From: Pseudohongiella sp.
GTDB lineage: Bacteria; Pseudomonadota; Gammaproteobacteria; Pseudomonadales; Pseudohongiellaceae
Length of the DNA stretch: 64,000 nt
Assembly (NCBI GenBank): GCA_030651695.1
Contig: JAUSCD010000012.1
Coordinates: forward strand, 62,001 to 126,000
Reading direction: 5' to 3'
Shown here: in pieces, positions 37,495 through 47,012 of the stretch
Layout: each line of letters begins with the position of its first letter
Numbering within the stretch: position 1 is the stretch's first letter
Made by a program: the position numbers and the translations under genes
The notes under the pieces: model-generated
Database searches by the model: none
What the model was told of the DNA's origin: nothing
Seen by the model: the letters and a program-made list of their open reading frames with translations, nothing else

Positions 37495-39789
37495 TTAACG
37501 CCTGCGTCGGGCTGCTTTTTTTATTGCCTTGTGAACTGAGGGAGGAGACATGGGCAAATCAAACAGTCGCACCCCGGTCGCTCTTGCGACCGCGTTGGCA
37601 ACGGCCCCCAGTGGCGGGATGATGGGCACTTCGCCCACACCTTTTACCCCAAACGGATGCCGTGGGTTAGGTACTTCCACAAGCACGGTATCGATCATCG
37701 GCAGATCCGATGCTACTGGCACTCTGTAGTCCAGAAACCCCGGGTTTAGCATACGACCGTTTTCATCGTACAAATAAGCTTCGTTCAGGGCCCAGCCAAT
37801 GCCCTGTGCGACACCGCCTTGCATCTGACCTTCGACGTAGGAAGGATGAATGGCCTTACCCACATCCTGCACAGCGGTATAACGCAATACCTTGACGTGA
37901 CCTGTCTCCGGATCCACTTCGACGTCACAAATATGAGTCGCGAAACCCGGGCCTGCGCCCTGTGCGTTTATATTTGCCTGGGCAGCAATCGGACCACCGG
38001 TTCTGGCAGCTTGCCCGGCAATGTCCGCGAGGCTTAATTGTTTCTGCTCTGCCACCAGCACCGCATTTCCTGTCAACCACTCGACCTCTGCCGGCTCAAC
38101 TGACCAAAGCAAGGCCGCTCGGCGTTTCATATCCTCAATCACAGCCTGTGCGGCCTGGGTAACCGCCATACCCACCGCGAAGGTGACACGGCTGCCGCCA
38201 GTGAGATCGGAATATGAAACCGCATTGGTATTGCCGATCAGCACCTGAACCCTGTCATAGGGGATACCCAGAGTCTCGGCTGCCATCATTGCCATGGCCG
38301 CGCGCGAGCCACCAATGTCAGGATTGCCGGTAGTGACCACTGCCGTGCCATCTTCATTGATATTGATAGCCGCGCTTGAGGGGCCACCGATGTTGAACCA
38401 GAACCCTGATGCCACACCTCTGCCTTGATTCGGCCCCAACGGAGCGCTGTAATGCGGGTGCTGCCTGGCCGCCTCCAGAGTCTGGCGGTACCCGATATGC
38501 TTGAAAGTGACACCGTAGGCTGTCTGCGTGCCATCGTCAGCTGCATTTAGCAGACGCAACGCCACAGGGTCCATCTCCAGCTTCTGCGCCAGCATATCAA
38601 TCAGACATTCTGCGGCGAAAGAGGCCATAGGCGCTCCCGGAGCGCGATAAGCGGCACTCTTCGGCCGGTTCACAACCACGTCGTAGCCGATGAGTTTGAC
38701 GTTGGGAATATTGTAAGGCGCAAACGCAGTCATACATCCCAGCCGTACCGGGGATCCCGGAAATGCGCCAGCCTGATAACACAGAATGCCCTGAGCTGCG
38801 ACCAGAGTGCCATCTTTTCGGGCACCTATTTTCAAACTGATAAAAGTCCCTGATGTGGGCCCTGTCGCTTTGAAAACTTCGCTGCGGTTCATCTGCATAC
38901 GGACAGGTTTGCCACTCTTTCGCGCTAACAGAACCGCCAGCGGCTCAAGATAAACAGTTGTTTTGCCGCCAAATCCACCGCCGATTTCAAGCGGGATCAC
39001 GCGGATTTTTGACAGCGGCATATCCAGCAATCGCGCGCAGTAGGCCCGCACCATAAACTGGCCCTGGCTGCTGCACCAGATATCAGTCTGGCCGTCGGCC
39101 GCCACTTGTGCCATACAGGCGTGCGGTTCGATATAAGCCTGGTGCACAGGCTGCGTGGTGAATTCCTCAGAAATCACAATATCAGCTCCGGCAAAACCCG
39201 CCTCCACATCACCATGCACCTGCTCGTAACGGCTGGCAATATTGGACGGCTTTTTAGGCGCTGGGGTGATCCCTTTGGTGATCAGGTGCTCATGCAAAAG
39301 AGGGGCGTCCGGCTCCATTGCCTGATGCAAATCGACCACGTGCTGGAGCACTGCGTATTCCACATCTATCAATAACAGAGCCTGATGCGCGGTCTGCTCG
39401 TCAATCGCCGCGATCGCCGCAATCGCATGCCCTTCGTACAACACCTTGCCGCGCGCCAGAACGTTGGCCGACAGATCACGGAAGTCCGGCGGCTGATTGT
39501 TGATCAGCGCCATGTCTTCACTGATCACAGGCAGATCTTCTGCCGTGATGATGGCTTTGACACCCGGCAGCGCCTGAGCTTTGCTGATATCAATATTCAA
39601 TATTCTTGCGTGTGCGTGAGGACTGCGGAAAACCGCGCCCACCAGTGAGCCTGGCAAATTAACATCCGCACCAAAGCGTGCGCGGCCCGTCACCTTGTCT
39701 ATACCGTCCGGGCGCACAGGGCGTGTGCCAATTATTGTTGGCGCCATACCCGGCGCTTCATTTCCAATCGCGGCAGATTTTTTTGTCAT
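37495..39789 (-). CDS. Molybdenum hydroxylase large subunit (xanthine dehydrogenase/CoxL type)
   Basis: 764 aa cofactor-binding subunit. The N-terminal hammerhead domain begins at DKVTGRARFGADVNLPGSLVGAVFRSPHAHARI. The molybdopterin domains show GGGFGGKTTVYLEPLAVLLA, AYRAPGAPMASFAAECLID, GSRVTFAVGMAVTQAA and the C-terminal FGVKGVGEVPIIPPLGAVANAV, whose Glu is the catalytic base. Moco sits here and hydroxylates a heterocycle or oxidises an aldehyde. The FRAP-like CoxL selenylcysteine loop is absent, so it is not a CO dehydrogenase. Start overlaps the 2Fe-2S gene by 4 nt. The substrate is unknown. A basic C-terminal tail (KKAARRRR) is unusual. Confidence 0.88.
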   Translation of the reverse strand: MTKKSAAIGNEAPGMAPTIIGTRPVRPDGIDKVTGRARFGADVNLPGSLVGAVFRSPHAHARILNIDISKAQALPGVKAIITAEDLPVISEDMALINNQPPDFRDLSANVLARGKVLYEGHAIAAIAAIDEQTAHQALLLIDVEYAVLQHVVDLHQAMEPDAPLLHEHLITKGITPAPKKPSNIASRYEQVHGDVEAGFAGADIVISEEFTTQPVHQAYIEPHACMAQVAADGQTDIWCSSQGQFMVRAYCARLLDMPLSKIRVIPLEIGGGFGGKTTVYLEPLAVLLARKSGKPVRMQMNRSEVFKATGPTSGTFISLKIGARKDGTLVAAQGILCYQAGAFPGSPVRLGCMTAFAPYNIPNVKLIGYDVVVNRPKSAAYRAPGAPMASFAAECLIDMLAQKLEMDPVALRLLNAADDGTQTAYGVTFKHIGYRQTLEAARQHPHYSAPLGPNQGRGVASGFWFNIGGPSSAAININEDGTAVVTTGNPDIGGSRAAMAMMAAETLGIPYDRVQVLIGNTNAVSYSDLTGGSRVTFAVGMAVTQAAQAVIEDMKRRAALLWSVEPAEVEWLTGNAVLVAEQKQLSLADIAGQAARTGGPIAAQANINAQGAGPGFATHICDVEVDPETGHVKVLRYTAVQDVGKAIHPSYVEGQMQGGVAQGIGWALNEAYLYDENGRMLNPGFLDYRVPVASDLPMIDTVLVEVPNPRHPFGVKGVGEVPIIPPLGAVANAVARATGVRLFDLPMSPPSVHKAIKKAARRRR

Positions 39790-40283
39790 GGCTGAAGCTC
39801 GTTAACTGAAGCGTTTCCGCGCAACCTCTGCGCTGCATCCAGAATGGCACGAACAATTTTGTCGTAGCCGGTGCAGCGACAGAGATTGCCTGCGATCCAA
39901 TAGCGAACTTCTGTTTCTGTGGGGTCAGGATTTTTGTCGAGCAGCGCTTTGGCAGCCACAAGAAGACCCGGCGTGCAAATGCCACACTGTAATGCAGCAT
40001 TGTCCAGAAATGCCTGTTGCAGCGGATGCAATGCATCGCCGGCCGCCAGGCCTTCCACTGTTCTTATATCAGCGTGCGAACATTCCACGGCCAGCACCAG
40101 GCAGGAACATACCAGAGTGTCGTTCATCATGACGCTGCAGGCACCGCAGTCTCCGCTTCCGCAGCCTTCTTTGGTACCAGTCATCTGCAGTGAATCACGC
40201 AGTGCGTGCAGCAAGGTGCCAGATGTCTCACACAAAAATTCTACTGACTGACCATTCAGTTGCATTTGTATGTGCTTTTTCAT
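39786..40283 (-). CDS. Molybdenum hydroxylase 2Fe-2S subunit
   Basis: 165 aa. A plant-type ferredoxin domain with GCGSGDCGACSVMMNDTLVCSC, then the second 2Fe-2S domain with CGICTPGLLVAAKALL and NLCRCTGYDKIV. All eight cluster cysteines are present. It passes electrons from Moco to FAD. It overlaps both neighbours by 4 nt (ATGA), so the three subunits are produced in step. Confidence 0.94.
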   Translation of the reverse strand: MKKHIQMQLNGQSVEFLCETSGTLLHALRDSLQMTGTKEGCGSGDCGACSVMMNDTLVCSCLVLAVECSHADIRTVEGLAAGDALHPLQQAFLDNAALQCGICTPGLLVAAKALLDKNPDPTETEVRYWIAGNLCRCTGYDKIVRAILDAAQRLRGNASVNELQP

Positions 40284-41152
40284 GATGCTATATCCGCCGC
40301 GGCTCTATCGTAGGCAATCCGGGCTGCCCGGGCTGCCAGCACTGCTGTCACATCAGTGCGATATTCGGCAGTGCTACGCTTGTCACTGATTGGCCGGCAC
40401 ATGACACTGACCTGTCGGCGAAAACGTTGCAAGACTTCCTCGTCCAGGGAAGAGCCCAGCAGGATTCGTGATGCAGCAACTGCAAATACCGGCACAGGGC
40501 CAACCGCACCAAGCGCAACATGACTGTCGGTAATAACACCAGAGTCGTCCAGTGTCAGATTCACAGCCACACCCGCAATAGCAATATCCATTTCCGTCCG
40601 GGGTGTCATTCGCAGATAAGCATCAGCGCTGCGCGATGCCCGCGCCGGCAAAATAAAACTGACAATAAATTCATCCTGTCTGAGACAAGTACGTCCGGGG
40701 GAGATAATCACCTCTTCCACTGGTACTTCGCGCTGACCAGCGACACTGACTATACGGCAGTGTGCACGCGCTGCGATGAGCGCTGGCACTGCATCTGCAG
40801 CAGGGGATGCGTTGCAGAGATTACCGCCGAGCGTGGCACGGCCCTGAATCTGTACTGATCCGATCAGATCCATTGCTTCCGACAAACCAGGCCAGTACTT
40901 CCCCAGCAGCTTGTCCGCTCGTATGTGAATACCGGGACAGGCAGCACCGATTTCAAAACTGCCGTCGGGCAGTTGCCTGATTACACGCGCCGGCGCCAGC
41001 TTCTTAATATCCACCAGCATGGAAGGACGTGGCATGCCGCTGGCAAAACGTGCGAGCAAATCGGTGCCTCCAGCTAACACCCTCACCGGACCGTCCGCAT
41101 TACTTAGCGCGGCACAGACTTCTGCCAATGTCTCAGGCGCGCAATATTCCAT
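40280..41152 (-). CDS. Molybdenum hydroxylase FAD subunit
   Basis: 290 aa CoxM/xanthine-dehydrogenase-FAD type. The FAD pyrophosphate loop is VRVLAGGTDLLARF and the second motif GRATLGGNLCNASPAADAVPAL. The C-terminal CO-dehydrogenase-flavoprotein domain follows (VALGAVGPVPVFA). It is the first gene of a three-gene operon (FAD, 2Fe-2S, Mo), giving a complete cytoplasmic enzyme that would reduce NAD+ or another acceptor. Confidence 0.92.
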   Translation of the reverse strand: MEYCAPETLAEVCAALSNADGPVRVLAGGTDLLARFASGMPRPSMLVDIKKLAPARVIRQLPDGSFEIGAACPGIHIRADKLLGKYWPGLSEAMDLIGSVQIQGRATLGGNLCNASPAADAVPALIAARAHCRIVSVAGQREVPVEEVIISPGRTCLRQDEFIVSFILPARASRSADAYLRMTPRTEMDIAIAGVAVNLTLDDSGVITDSHVALGAVGPVPVFAVAASRILLGSSLDEEVLQRFRRQVSVMCRPISDKRSTAEYRTDVTAVLAARAARIAYDRAAADIAS

Positions 41153-41217
41153 GTTTACTTCCCGATAATAATCATTGCAGTTCAGCGTTACCCGGCCAAG
41201 CTGATGTCACGCACCTA

Positions 41218-42000
41218 TCAGAATCGCAGCAGTAGAGTCGCTGCAAATTCGGTATCTGTTTTCTCCCGTAGAACCGGGACTTCAGTCTGGTGTTTTACTT
41301 TGACACCAAACTTCATGGACAGGTTGGACATGATGTCGGATTCAACAGCTGTTTCAGAACGGGCAATGGTGGTTTCTTCACCGATATCCACGCCAAGCGA
41401 CTGAATAAAGCGCGCATTGTCAGAAAGATCCCACGTGTAGTCGGTAGACAATCTCACTATCGCTTCGCTGAAATCTTCTCCCAGTGGCCCTGACTCCCTT
41501 GACGTTCGCATACCGGCACCGACTGTGTATTGCCATGTCATGTTGGAACGGTTGCGCAGTAACTCCTGACCATAACTCACAGAGAAATCTGTTTGACCGT
41601 CGTAACCACTGAACCGGTCATCTTCATGCGCGATACGTGTCATCACAAAATTACTGAGATCATAATTATAGGTAGCGCTGCCTACGGTATATAGCCGCTG
41701 AGCGGCCAGCACGTCATTCTTGGAGGAGCGAAAACCTTCCGCTGATAACAAATAAGACCACTGCTCTCGCGCGGCAATAAACTGACCTTTAAAACGAATA
41801 TTCTCATCTTCTGTATTGCCTGTTGTAATCACGGCACCGAGTTCGAGCTGGGTTTGCAGGTCCCAATTCTGGGCATAGGCAGGCAAACTACCCAAGCCGC
41901 CCAGCGCTAACACCAGAGCACTCATGAACAGGATTTTTCGGGATTTTTTAGCAATGATAGCGGTGGTTGATGGCACGTGTTCAGAGGTAAAGTCAGACAT
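41218..42000 (-). CDS. DUF481 outer-membrane beta-barrel protein
   Basis: 260 aa from ATG 42000 (AGGAG seven bases upstream); the frame stays open to 42216 without a better start. An unusually long N-region precedes the signal helix ILFMSALVLALGGLGSLPAYAQ. The mature part has the DUF481/YdiY pattern: LELGAVITTGNTEDENIRFKG, alternating aromatic strands and a terminal Phe (LLLRF). It is probably a salt- or stress-linked outer-membrane barrel; function is not established for the family. It is divergent from the SixA-like gene. Confidence 0.83.
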   Translation of the reverse strand: MSDFTSEHVPSTTAIIAKKSRKILFMSALVLALGGLGSLPAYAQNWDLQTQLELGAVITTGNTEDENIRFKGQFIAAREQWSYLLSAEGFRSSKNDVLAAQRLYTVGSATYNYDLSNFVMTRIAHEDDRFSGYDGQTDFSVSYGQELLRNRSNMTWQYTVGAGMRTSRESGPLGEDFSEAIVRLSTDYTWDLSDNARFIQSLGVDIGEETTIARSETAVESDIMSNLSMKFGVKVKHQTEVPVLREKTDTEFAATLLLRF

Positions 42001-42223
42001 CAGCAACTCCTGTTGTTTACCCCGCGGGATTCTGAGCAATTCAATCGGCAAAGTCCAGCCTCGGACCCAATACGACATAGAAAAAGTCAGACCGCGGCAA
42101 CAGTTCCAATTTTGTATGTTTTCCGGACTTGAGTAGTTACAATGCCTGCTGACTAAATATGAGAACATCAACGAGAGATCCGTGAACAAACAGGGCAACA
42201 ATGCCCGGGGAAGCATAACGGCA

Positions 42224-42733
42224 ATGAAAACTCTGATATTGCTCAGACACGCAAAATCCAGCTGGAATGATCAGGCCCAGCGCGACATTGACCGACCACT
42301 GAATGAACGCGGCCGGCACGATGCACCGTTGATGGCTGACCGCCTCGGCGCCCGCGGCTCAATTCCTCAGCGCATAATATGCAGCCCGGCATTACGCACC
42401 GTCACAACCGCCGAAATATTTGCCAACAGATTACATATCCCGCTCGAACTTATTCAACACGAGCGACAAATTTATCTGGGTGGTCCCGCACACTTGCTGC
42501 ACCTTGTGCGTCAACAGGAAAGCAATATTGATTGCATATTGCTTGTCGGTCACAACCCTGCATTAACTGATTTTCTGAATGAGCTTTGCCCGGATGCACG
42601 TGTAGACAATATGCCGACCTGCTGTGTTGCTGAACTTCAGTTTCAGAGCGCTGACTGGACGAGCGTGGATTTTGCTCAGGCGACATTAAAAACCCTTGAT
42701 TATCCAAAGCTTGACCGCGCTGCGGCTGGCTGA
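42224..42733 (+). CDS. SixA-like phosphohistidine phosphatase
   Basis: 169 aa from ATG 42224; an in-frame GTG at 42182 is possible but family members begin at MKTLILLRHAKSSW. The phosphatase RHA/RHG motif (LRHAKSSWND), the Arg of RIICSPALRTVTTAEIF, and the second His in LLVGHNPALTDF are present. SixA removes phosphate from His of HPt domains or of nitrogen PTS proteins in E. coli. Its stop lies inside the start region of the next gene, so they are probably coupled. Confidence 0.85.
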   Translation: MKTLILLRHAKSSWNDQAQRDIDRPLNERGRHDAPLMADRLGARGSIPQRIICSPALRTVTTAEIFANRLHIPLELIQHERQIYLGGPAHLLHLVRQQESNIDCILLVGHNPALTDFLNELCPDARVDNMPTCCVAELQFQSADWTSVDFAQATLKTLDYPKLDRAAAG

Positions 42734-43739
42734 CACCTTTACTCAATTGACTACTTTACTTAAACACATCGCCACATATCTTTGCTTGTGTCTGCCGATT
42801 GCCGCTCAGGCACAAACTGGCGAAACTGACCAGAGCTCACAGCAGGCCTCACGCCAGACATCACAATGGCTGAGCGAATTACATTCAGACCACCCGTTAA
42901 ATGGAAAGATCTGGTCAAGTGCCAAGCAAGATTTTCTCAGCCCCGATCAGCTTATCTCTCTGTTAGCTGAAGCTGGAATATTGCTGCTGGGCGAAAAACA
43001 CGACAACCCGGATCATCACAGGCTTCGCCTTATCATCCTGGAATCGCTGCTGGCCTCAGACGCACCTGTGCTCATAGTGATGGAAATGATGACTCAGCCT
43101 CAGCAACCCGCTCTGGACAGACTTGCGGCCAGCGATCCCGTGCCAGCAGCAAACGAATGGCAGCGATGGCTGGACTGGGACGAAGCCTGGAACTGGGAAT
43201 TTTATCAACCTGCACTCGGGCTTGCGCTGCAAAACCGGACACGGACGCGACTGGTCGCAGGCAATATCAGCGCTGAAACCATGATGGCGATCTACCGTTC
43301 CGAAGCGCAGGCGGATCAGCCTCTGAGCCCGGACCAGCTGGCAATCCTGTCTGAAGAAATAGACGCCAGCCACTGCGGTATGTTGCCGGCTTCGCAGATC
43401 CCGGCCATGGTTCGTGTGCAGCAGGCGCGGGATCAACAAATGGCGGACTCTTTGCTGGAGACCGGCGAATTTGCACAACGCATATTGCTGGCAGGCAACT
43501 ATCATGTGCGGCACGACCTGAGCGTACCGAATTATCTGAAACAGCATGACGCTTCCACTACAGAGCCACTTACTGTGATGAATCTTGCTTTTCTGGAGGT
43601 CGATCCCGGGCTGATGCAGGCAGAGGACTACCTCCCCGCCATCGAATCCGGCGGCGCCGATACAAAGCCCGCGTATGATTTGATCTGGTTTACCCCGGCG
43701 GTGCGGGCGGATGACTACTGTGCGGATCTCTCCCGCTGA
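42696..43739 (+). CDS. ChaN-like (haem-binding uptake, Tiki superfamily) protein
   Basis: About 347 aa at most. No ATG or clear ribosome site is found; TTG codons at 42696, 42711 or 42747 are the candidates, and a signal helix (HIATYLCLCLPIAAQAQT) follows, so only the mature part is certain. The ChaN core is plain: GILLLGEKHDNPDHHRLRLIILE, VLIVMEMMTQPQQPALD, and RILLAGNYHVRHDLSVP. ChaN of Campylobacter binds haem; the wider superfamily includes metalloproteases. It follows a SixA-like gene and overlaps it by up to 38 nt. Confidence 0.8.
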   Translation: MIIQSLTALRLADTFTQLTTLLKHIATYLCLCLPIAAQAQTGETDQSSQQASRQTSQWLSELHSDHPLNGKIWSSAKQDFLSPDQLISLLAEAGILLLGEKHDNPDHHRLRLIILESLLASDAPVLIVMEMMTQPQQPALDRLAASDPVPAANEWQRWLDWDEAWNWEFYQPALGLALQNRTRTRLVAGNISAETMMAIYRSEAQADQPLSPDQLAILSEEIDASHCGMLPASQIPAMVRVQQARDQQMADSLLETGEFAQRILLAGNYHVRHDLSVPNYLKQHDASTTEPLTVMNLAFLEVDPGLMQAEDYLPAIESGGADTKPAYDLIWFTPAVRADDYCADLSR

Positions 43740-43771
43740 ACCATGTGCCAGCCCGCTGAGCCATGTGCCAG
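43732..43771. repeat. Tandem duplication of 20 bases at a gene end
   Basis: The 20-mer beginning CCCGCTGA and ending CCATGTGCCAG occurs twice without a gap (43732-43751 and 43752-43771; 19 of 20 bases equal). The stop codon of the ChaN-like gene lies in the first copy. The second copy ends 2 nt before the stop of the convergent DUF4159 gene. Confidence 0.75.
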
Positions 43772-43773
43772 AA

Positions 43774-44580
43774 TCAGTGTGTCATTGAATAAATCAGGTA
43801 ATTGAGACCCAGCTGATAAGCCATATTTGCATAGCGGGTTGGATAGCGCGGATGGTAGGTATGCTCCCAGCCATCCCCCATATCTGTATTCCAGTTGATC
43901 AGGACCATAATACGGCCATCATCATCCAGAATGGCATGCACTGATGCCTCAGCGACGTCACGTTCGGGTATGTTCTCGGGATTACCCAGCGCAGGGATCA
44001 TCTGGGGGCCTTCAGTGTCGTAATACACTCTGAAAATTTCATGATCGGAAGGTAAACGCACAATTTCGCGCTCGGGGAAAACGGCAGTGAACGAGTTTTC
44101 AAAAGCCTGCCATTCACGGGTACCCCAGAAATCGTCAATCAACAGGAAACCCCCGCGCAGCAGATATTCACGCAGATTGCTCAACTCTGCCGGCGAAAAA
44201 TATGGCCCTCCGTTTCGCCCCATCTCCAGAGCGTAAAGAAACGGGTACTCAAAAATCTGATCGTCGTCCAGACGCAACACAATCGGCTCAGGCATAACAC
44301 GAATGTTGCTGAGCCGGGCTACGCCACGCAGAAAATTGCGGTCTGCGTCAGGGAAGTCCACTGACCACGGCCCGTAGCCGCCGAATCCGCCCTGATAATA
44401 CGAGTCGTACTGAACCCTGACAAAGGCAAACTCTCCGGCAATATCGGGAGGATCCAGATTCACTTGGGCAAGTACGGGCATGCACAAAACCAGAGCACAC
44501 GCCATTGCCGACACCGTACGGACCAAACCTAACCCGGCTCGATAGAGTTTTTTATGCAATATCATGACCTTAGAGCTCAT
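43774..44580 (-). CDS. DUF4159 domain exported protein
   Basis: 268 aa from ATG 44580 (ATG 44565 is an alternative; the frame stays open to 44817 across the start of the divergent gene). A signal peptide ends at MPVLAQV. The DUF4159 core is visible: FAFVRVQYDS..., PFLYALEMGRNGGPYFS, LLRGGFLLIDDFWGTREW and HEIFRVYYDTEG. The fold resembles a glutamine-amidotransferase/flavodoxin-like domain found in Bacteroidetes and gammas, often near MoxR/vWA genes; none is nearby here. Function is unknown. Confidence 0.78.
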   Translation of the reverse strand: MSSKVMILHKKLYRAGLGLVRTVSAMACALVLCMPVLAQVNLDPPDIAGEFAFVRVQYDSYYQGGFGGYGPWSVDFPDADRNFLRGVARLSNIRVMPEPIVLRLDDDQIFEYPFLYALEMGRNGGPYFSPAELSNLREYLLRGGFLLIDDFWGTREWQAFENSFTAVFPEREIVRLPSDHEIFRVYYDTEGPQMIPALGNPENIPERDVAEASVHAILDDDGRIMVLINWNTDMGDGWEHTYHPRYPTRYANMAYQLGLNYLIYSMTH

Positions 44581-44726
44581 CTGATTTTGACATCCATACA
44601 GAAAAGCGAATGTTCCGCCTGTGACACTATACGTGTGCCGGATTTGCAGTTTGGTGTAAGCTGAACCGGATTTCAACCGTACAGCGGTCAATAGCCCTGC
44701 CGAAAAATCAGTCCGGAGCCGGAACC

Positions 44727-47012
44727 ATGAAAATAACAAAAAACGAAACTGTTTCCATTGCACGCCTGTCTTCATCAAAGATTCGCGCCAGGCTTCTGTC
44801 AGGCGCAGTGTTGGCATTGACTATGACGGCGTGCGGCCAGTCCGAGCAGACGCCTGTTGAACTCAGCATGAGCGTACGCTCCAGCGTTCCGCACCTGGTG
44901 AGCGGAGGCAACGCGCTGGTAGACATCCGATTCCAGCCCCGGGATTTCAGAGTGCCGGAACTTACTCTTAATAACCAGGCCATTTCACCCGACCCGGGCA
45001 GCTTTGCCATCCTCACTGAGGCCGACGCCAACGCTGACACCAACCCCGACATACGGATCATGCGTACATTGATCCACGGACTGCAGCCGGGGGCAAACAC
45101 ACTGACGGCCTCGCTGCATGGCTCCGAAACACAAATAACCCTGGTAAATTACCCGATCAGCGGCCCGGTTATTTCAGGCCAGCAACAGACACCGTATGTT
45201 TGCCTGAGCGCGCTGGCCCCGGATAGCAGAGGCAATGCGCGACGTTTTGCCATCGGCAATGGCGAATTCCTCGATACCGCAGACCAGCGCGAAGACTGCT
45301 CTTTGCCAACCCGCGTCGATTATGTGTACCGCTCCGGCGCCAGCGAGAACTTTTTACCACTGCGCAATCCGTCCCAACTTCCGTCAGATGTCATATCAAC
45401 ACAAACATCCGAAGGCATTGAAGTGCCATTTATTGTCAGGCTGGAAACCGGCACCATCAATCGTGCTATTTATCAGGTCGCGATCCTGCATAACCCGCAA
45501 AACGGCGAACCCTCTGCAGCCAGACCGTCAGAAAGCTGGAATGGCAGATTGGTCTACAGCTACGGCGGCGGCTGTGAAGCGGGCTATTTCCAGGGCAACA
45601 CAACTGGCGGCGTGCTACGCGAGTCCATGTTGGCGCAAGGTTATGCCATCGCCTCATCAACACTGAATGTAAATGCCCAGGGTGGCTGCAACGACGTGTT
45701 GTCCGCTGAAACCACCATGATGGTAAAAGAGCATTTCACTGAACAGTACGGGGTACCAATTCATACCATCGGCACCGGCGGCTCTGGCGGCGCCATGCAG
45801 CAATTGCTGATTGCAGGCGCCTACCCCGGCATTCTGGATGGCTTGCTGATCAGCATGACATTCCCGGACGCTGTCACTTATTTTACCGACTCGCAGGAAT
45901 GCAGTGGCCCCTGGCGTCGTTATGCCAACGATCCGGACAACGCACTGGACGAAGAAACCCGAGCGCTGATCGGCGGGTGGCCAAACTGGTATCTGTGCGA
46001 CCAGTCACTTGGCCTTCGCCCCGATCGCATTTCGCCATTCGGCTGTTCCGGAGAAATTCCAGCCATGATGCATTACCACCCCCAGACTAATCCGGGTGGA
46101 GCGCGCTGCTCGATTTATGACGGTATGCGTAACATTTTTGGTGAGAAACTTTATTCGTCTATCAATGCCACACGCCCTTTTGCTCCCAGCCCTCATGACA
46201 ATGTCGGTGTGCAATATGGACTGATGGCGATGAATCAGGGTTTGATTGATAAATCCCTGTTTCTGGACATTAACGAAAAGTTCGGCGGCTGGGACATTGA
46301 CTTTCAACCCACCAGCGCGCGTACCGAAGCAGATGCCGATGCCATCCGTATTGCGTATGACACCGGTCGTATCACCAACGGCACCGCCGGCCTGTCACGC
46401 GTGCCCATTATTGATGACCGTCCATATCTTGATCACGAAGGAAATTTCCACGCCAGCATCTATTCCTTTGTCACACGTGCACGACTGGAACGCGACAATG
46501 GTCATGCTGACAACTATGTTATCCGCCGGCACGCCAGCAGCCTGTCACTGGCCGATGAAAATCTGACATTAATGAATCGCTGGCTGGATGCCATCAAAGC
46601 TGACAGCAGCAATCGGCCGTTGCTTGAGCGCATTGTTGCAGCCCGACCTGCGGATCTGGCTGATGACTGTTTTGATGAAAATGGCGAACGTATCGTAGAA
46701 CCTGCTGTTTTTGATCTTACAAGTGTCCTGAATAAAACCCAGGGTGAGCAAAGCCGGTGCAATGCTTTATTTCCGCCGCATGCCGGACTGCGTCTGGTGG
46801 CAGGAGCACCACTTACCAATGACATCATGAAGTGCAGCCTGAAACCCATCGACTATGATGATTACCGGGTGGAATTTACGAGTGAGGAAAAACAACGTCT
46901 GGAAACAATTTTCCCGCAAGGTGTGTGTGATTGGGAGCAGCCAGGTCAACATCAGAACAGCAACCAGACCTGGCTATCTTTCGGACCGTCTCCGGTTAAT
47001 TTGTATCGCTGA
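44727..47012 (+). CDS. DUF6351 family exported hydrolase-like protein (probable lipoprotein)
   Basis: 761 aa. The N-terminus is long and basic, then ALTMTACGQ, an acceptable lipobox with Cys about residue 36. I recognise the DUF6351 layout: an N-terminal beta domain (VRSSVPHLVSGGNALVDIRF), then an alpha/beta-hydrolase-like core with YSYGGGCEAGY, the nucleophile-like TIGTGGSGGAMQQLLIAGAYPG, and C-terminal LRLVAGAPLTNDIMKC. Many Cys residues suggest disulfides. Esterase or polyester-depolymerase-like activity is inferred from the GGSGG elbow only. Its 3' end overlaps the convergent TRAP gene by 17 nt. Confidence 0.75.
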   Translation: MKITKNETVSIARLSSSKIRARLLSGAVLALTMTACGQSEQTPVELSMSVRSSVPHLVSGGNALVDIRFQPRDFRVPELTLNNQAISPDPGSFAILTEADANADTNPDIRIMRTLIHGLQPGANTLTASLHGSETQITLVNYPISGPVISGQQQTPYVCLSALAPDSRGNARRFAIGNGEFLDTADQREDCSLPTRVDYVYRSGASENFLPLRNPSQLPSDVISTQTSEGIEVPFIVRLETGTINRAIYQVAILHNPQNGEPSAARPSESWNGRLVYSYGGGCEAGYFQGNTTGGVLRESMLAQGYAIASSTLNVNAQGGCNDVLSAETTMMVKEHFTEQYGVPIHTIGTGGSGGAMQQLLIAGAYPGILDGLLISMTFPDAVTYFTDSQECSGPWRRYANDPDNALDEETRALIGGWPNWYLCDQSLGLRPDRISPFGCSGEIPAMMHYHPQTNPGGARCSIYDGMRNIFGEKLYSSINATRPFAPSPHDNVGVQYGLMAMNQGLIDKSLFLDINEKFGGWDIDFQPTSARTEADADAIRIAYDTGRITNGTAGLSRVPIIDDRPYLDHEGNFHASIYSFVTRARLERDNGHADNYVIRRHASSLSLADENLTLMNRWLDAIKADSSNRPLLERIVAARPADLADDCFDENGERIVEPAVFDLTSVLNKTQGEQSRCNALFPPHAGLRLVAGAPLTNDIMKCSLKPIDYDDYRVEFTSEEKQRLETIFPQGVCDWEQPGQHQNSNQTWLSFGPSPVNLYR

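Noticed and set aside
37495-41152. Aerobic CO dehydrogenase (coxMSL)
   Set aside because: The large subunit lacks the CoxL form I active-site loop, and the gene order FAD, 2Fe-2S, Mo is shared by many hydroxylases.
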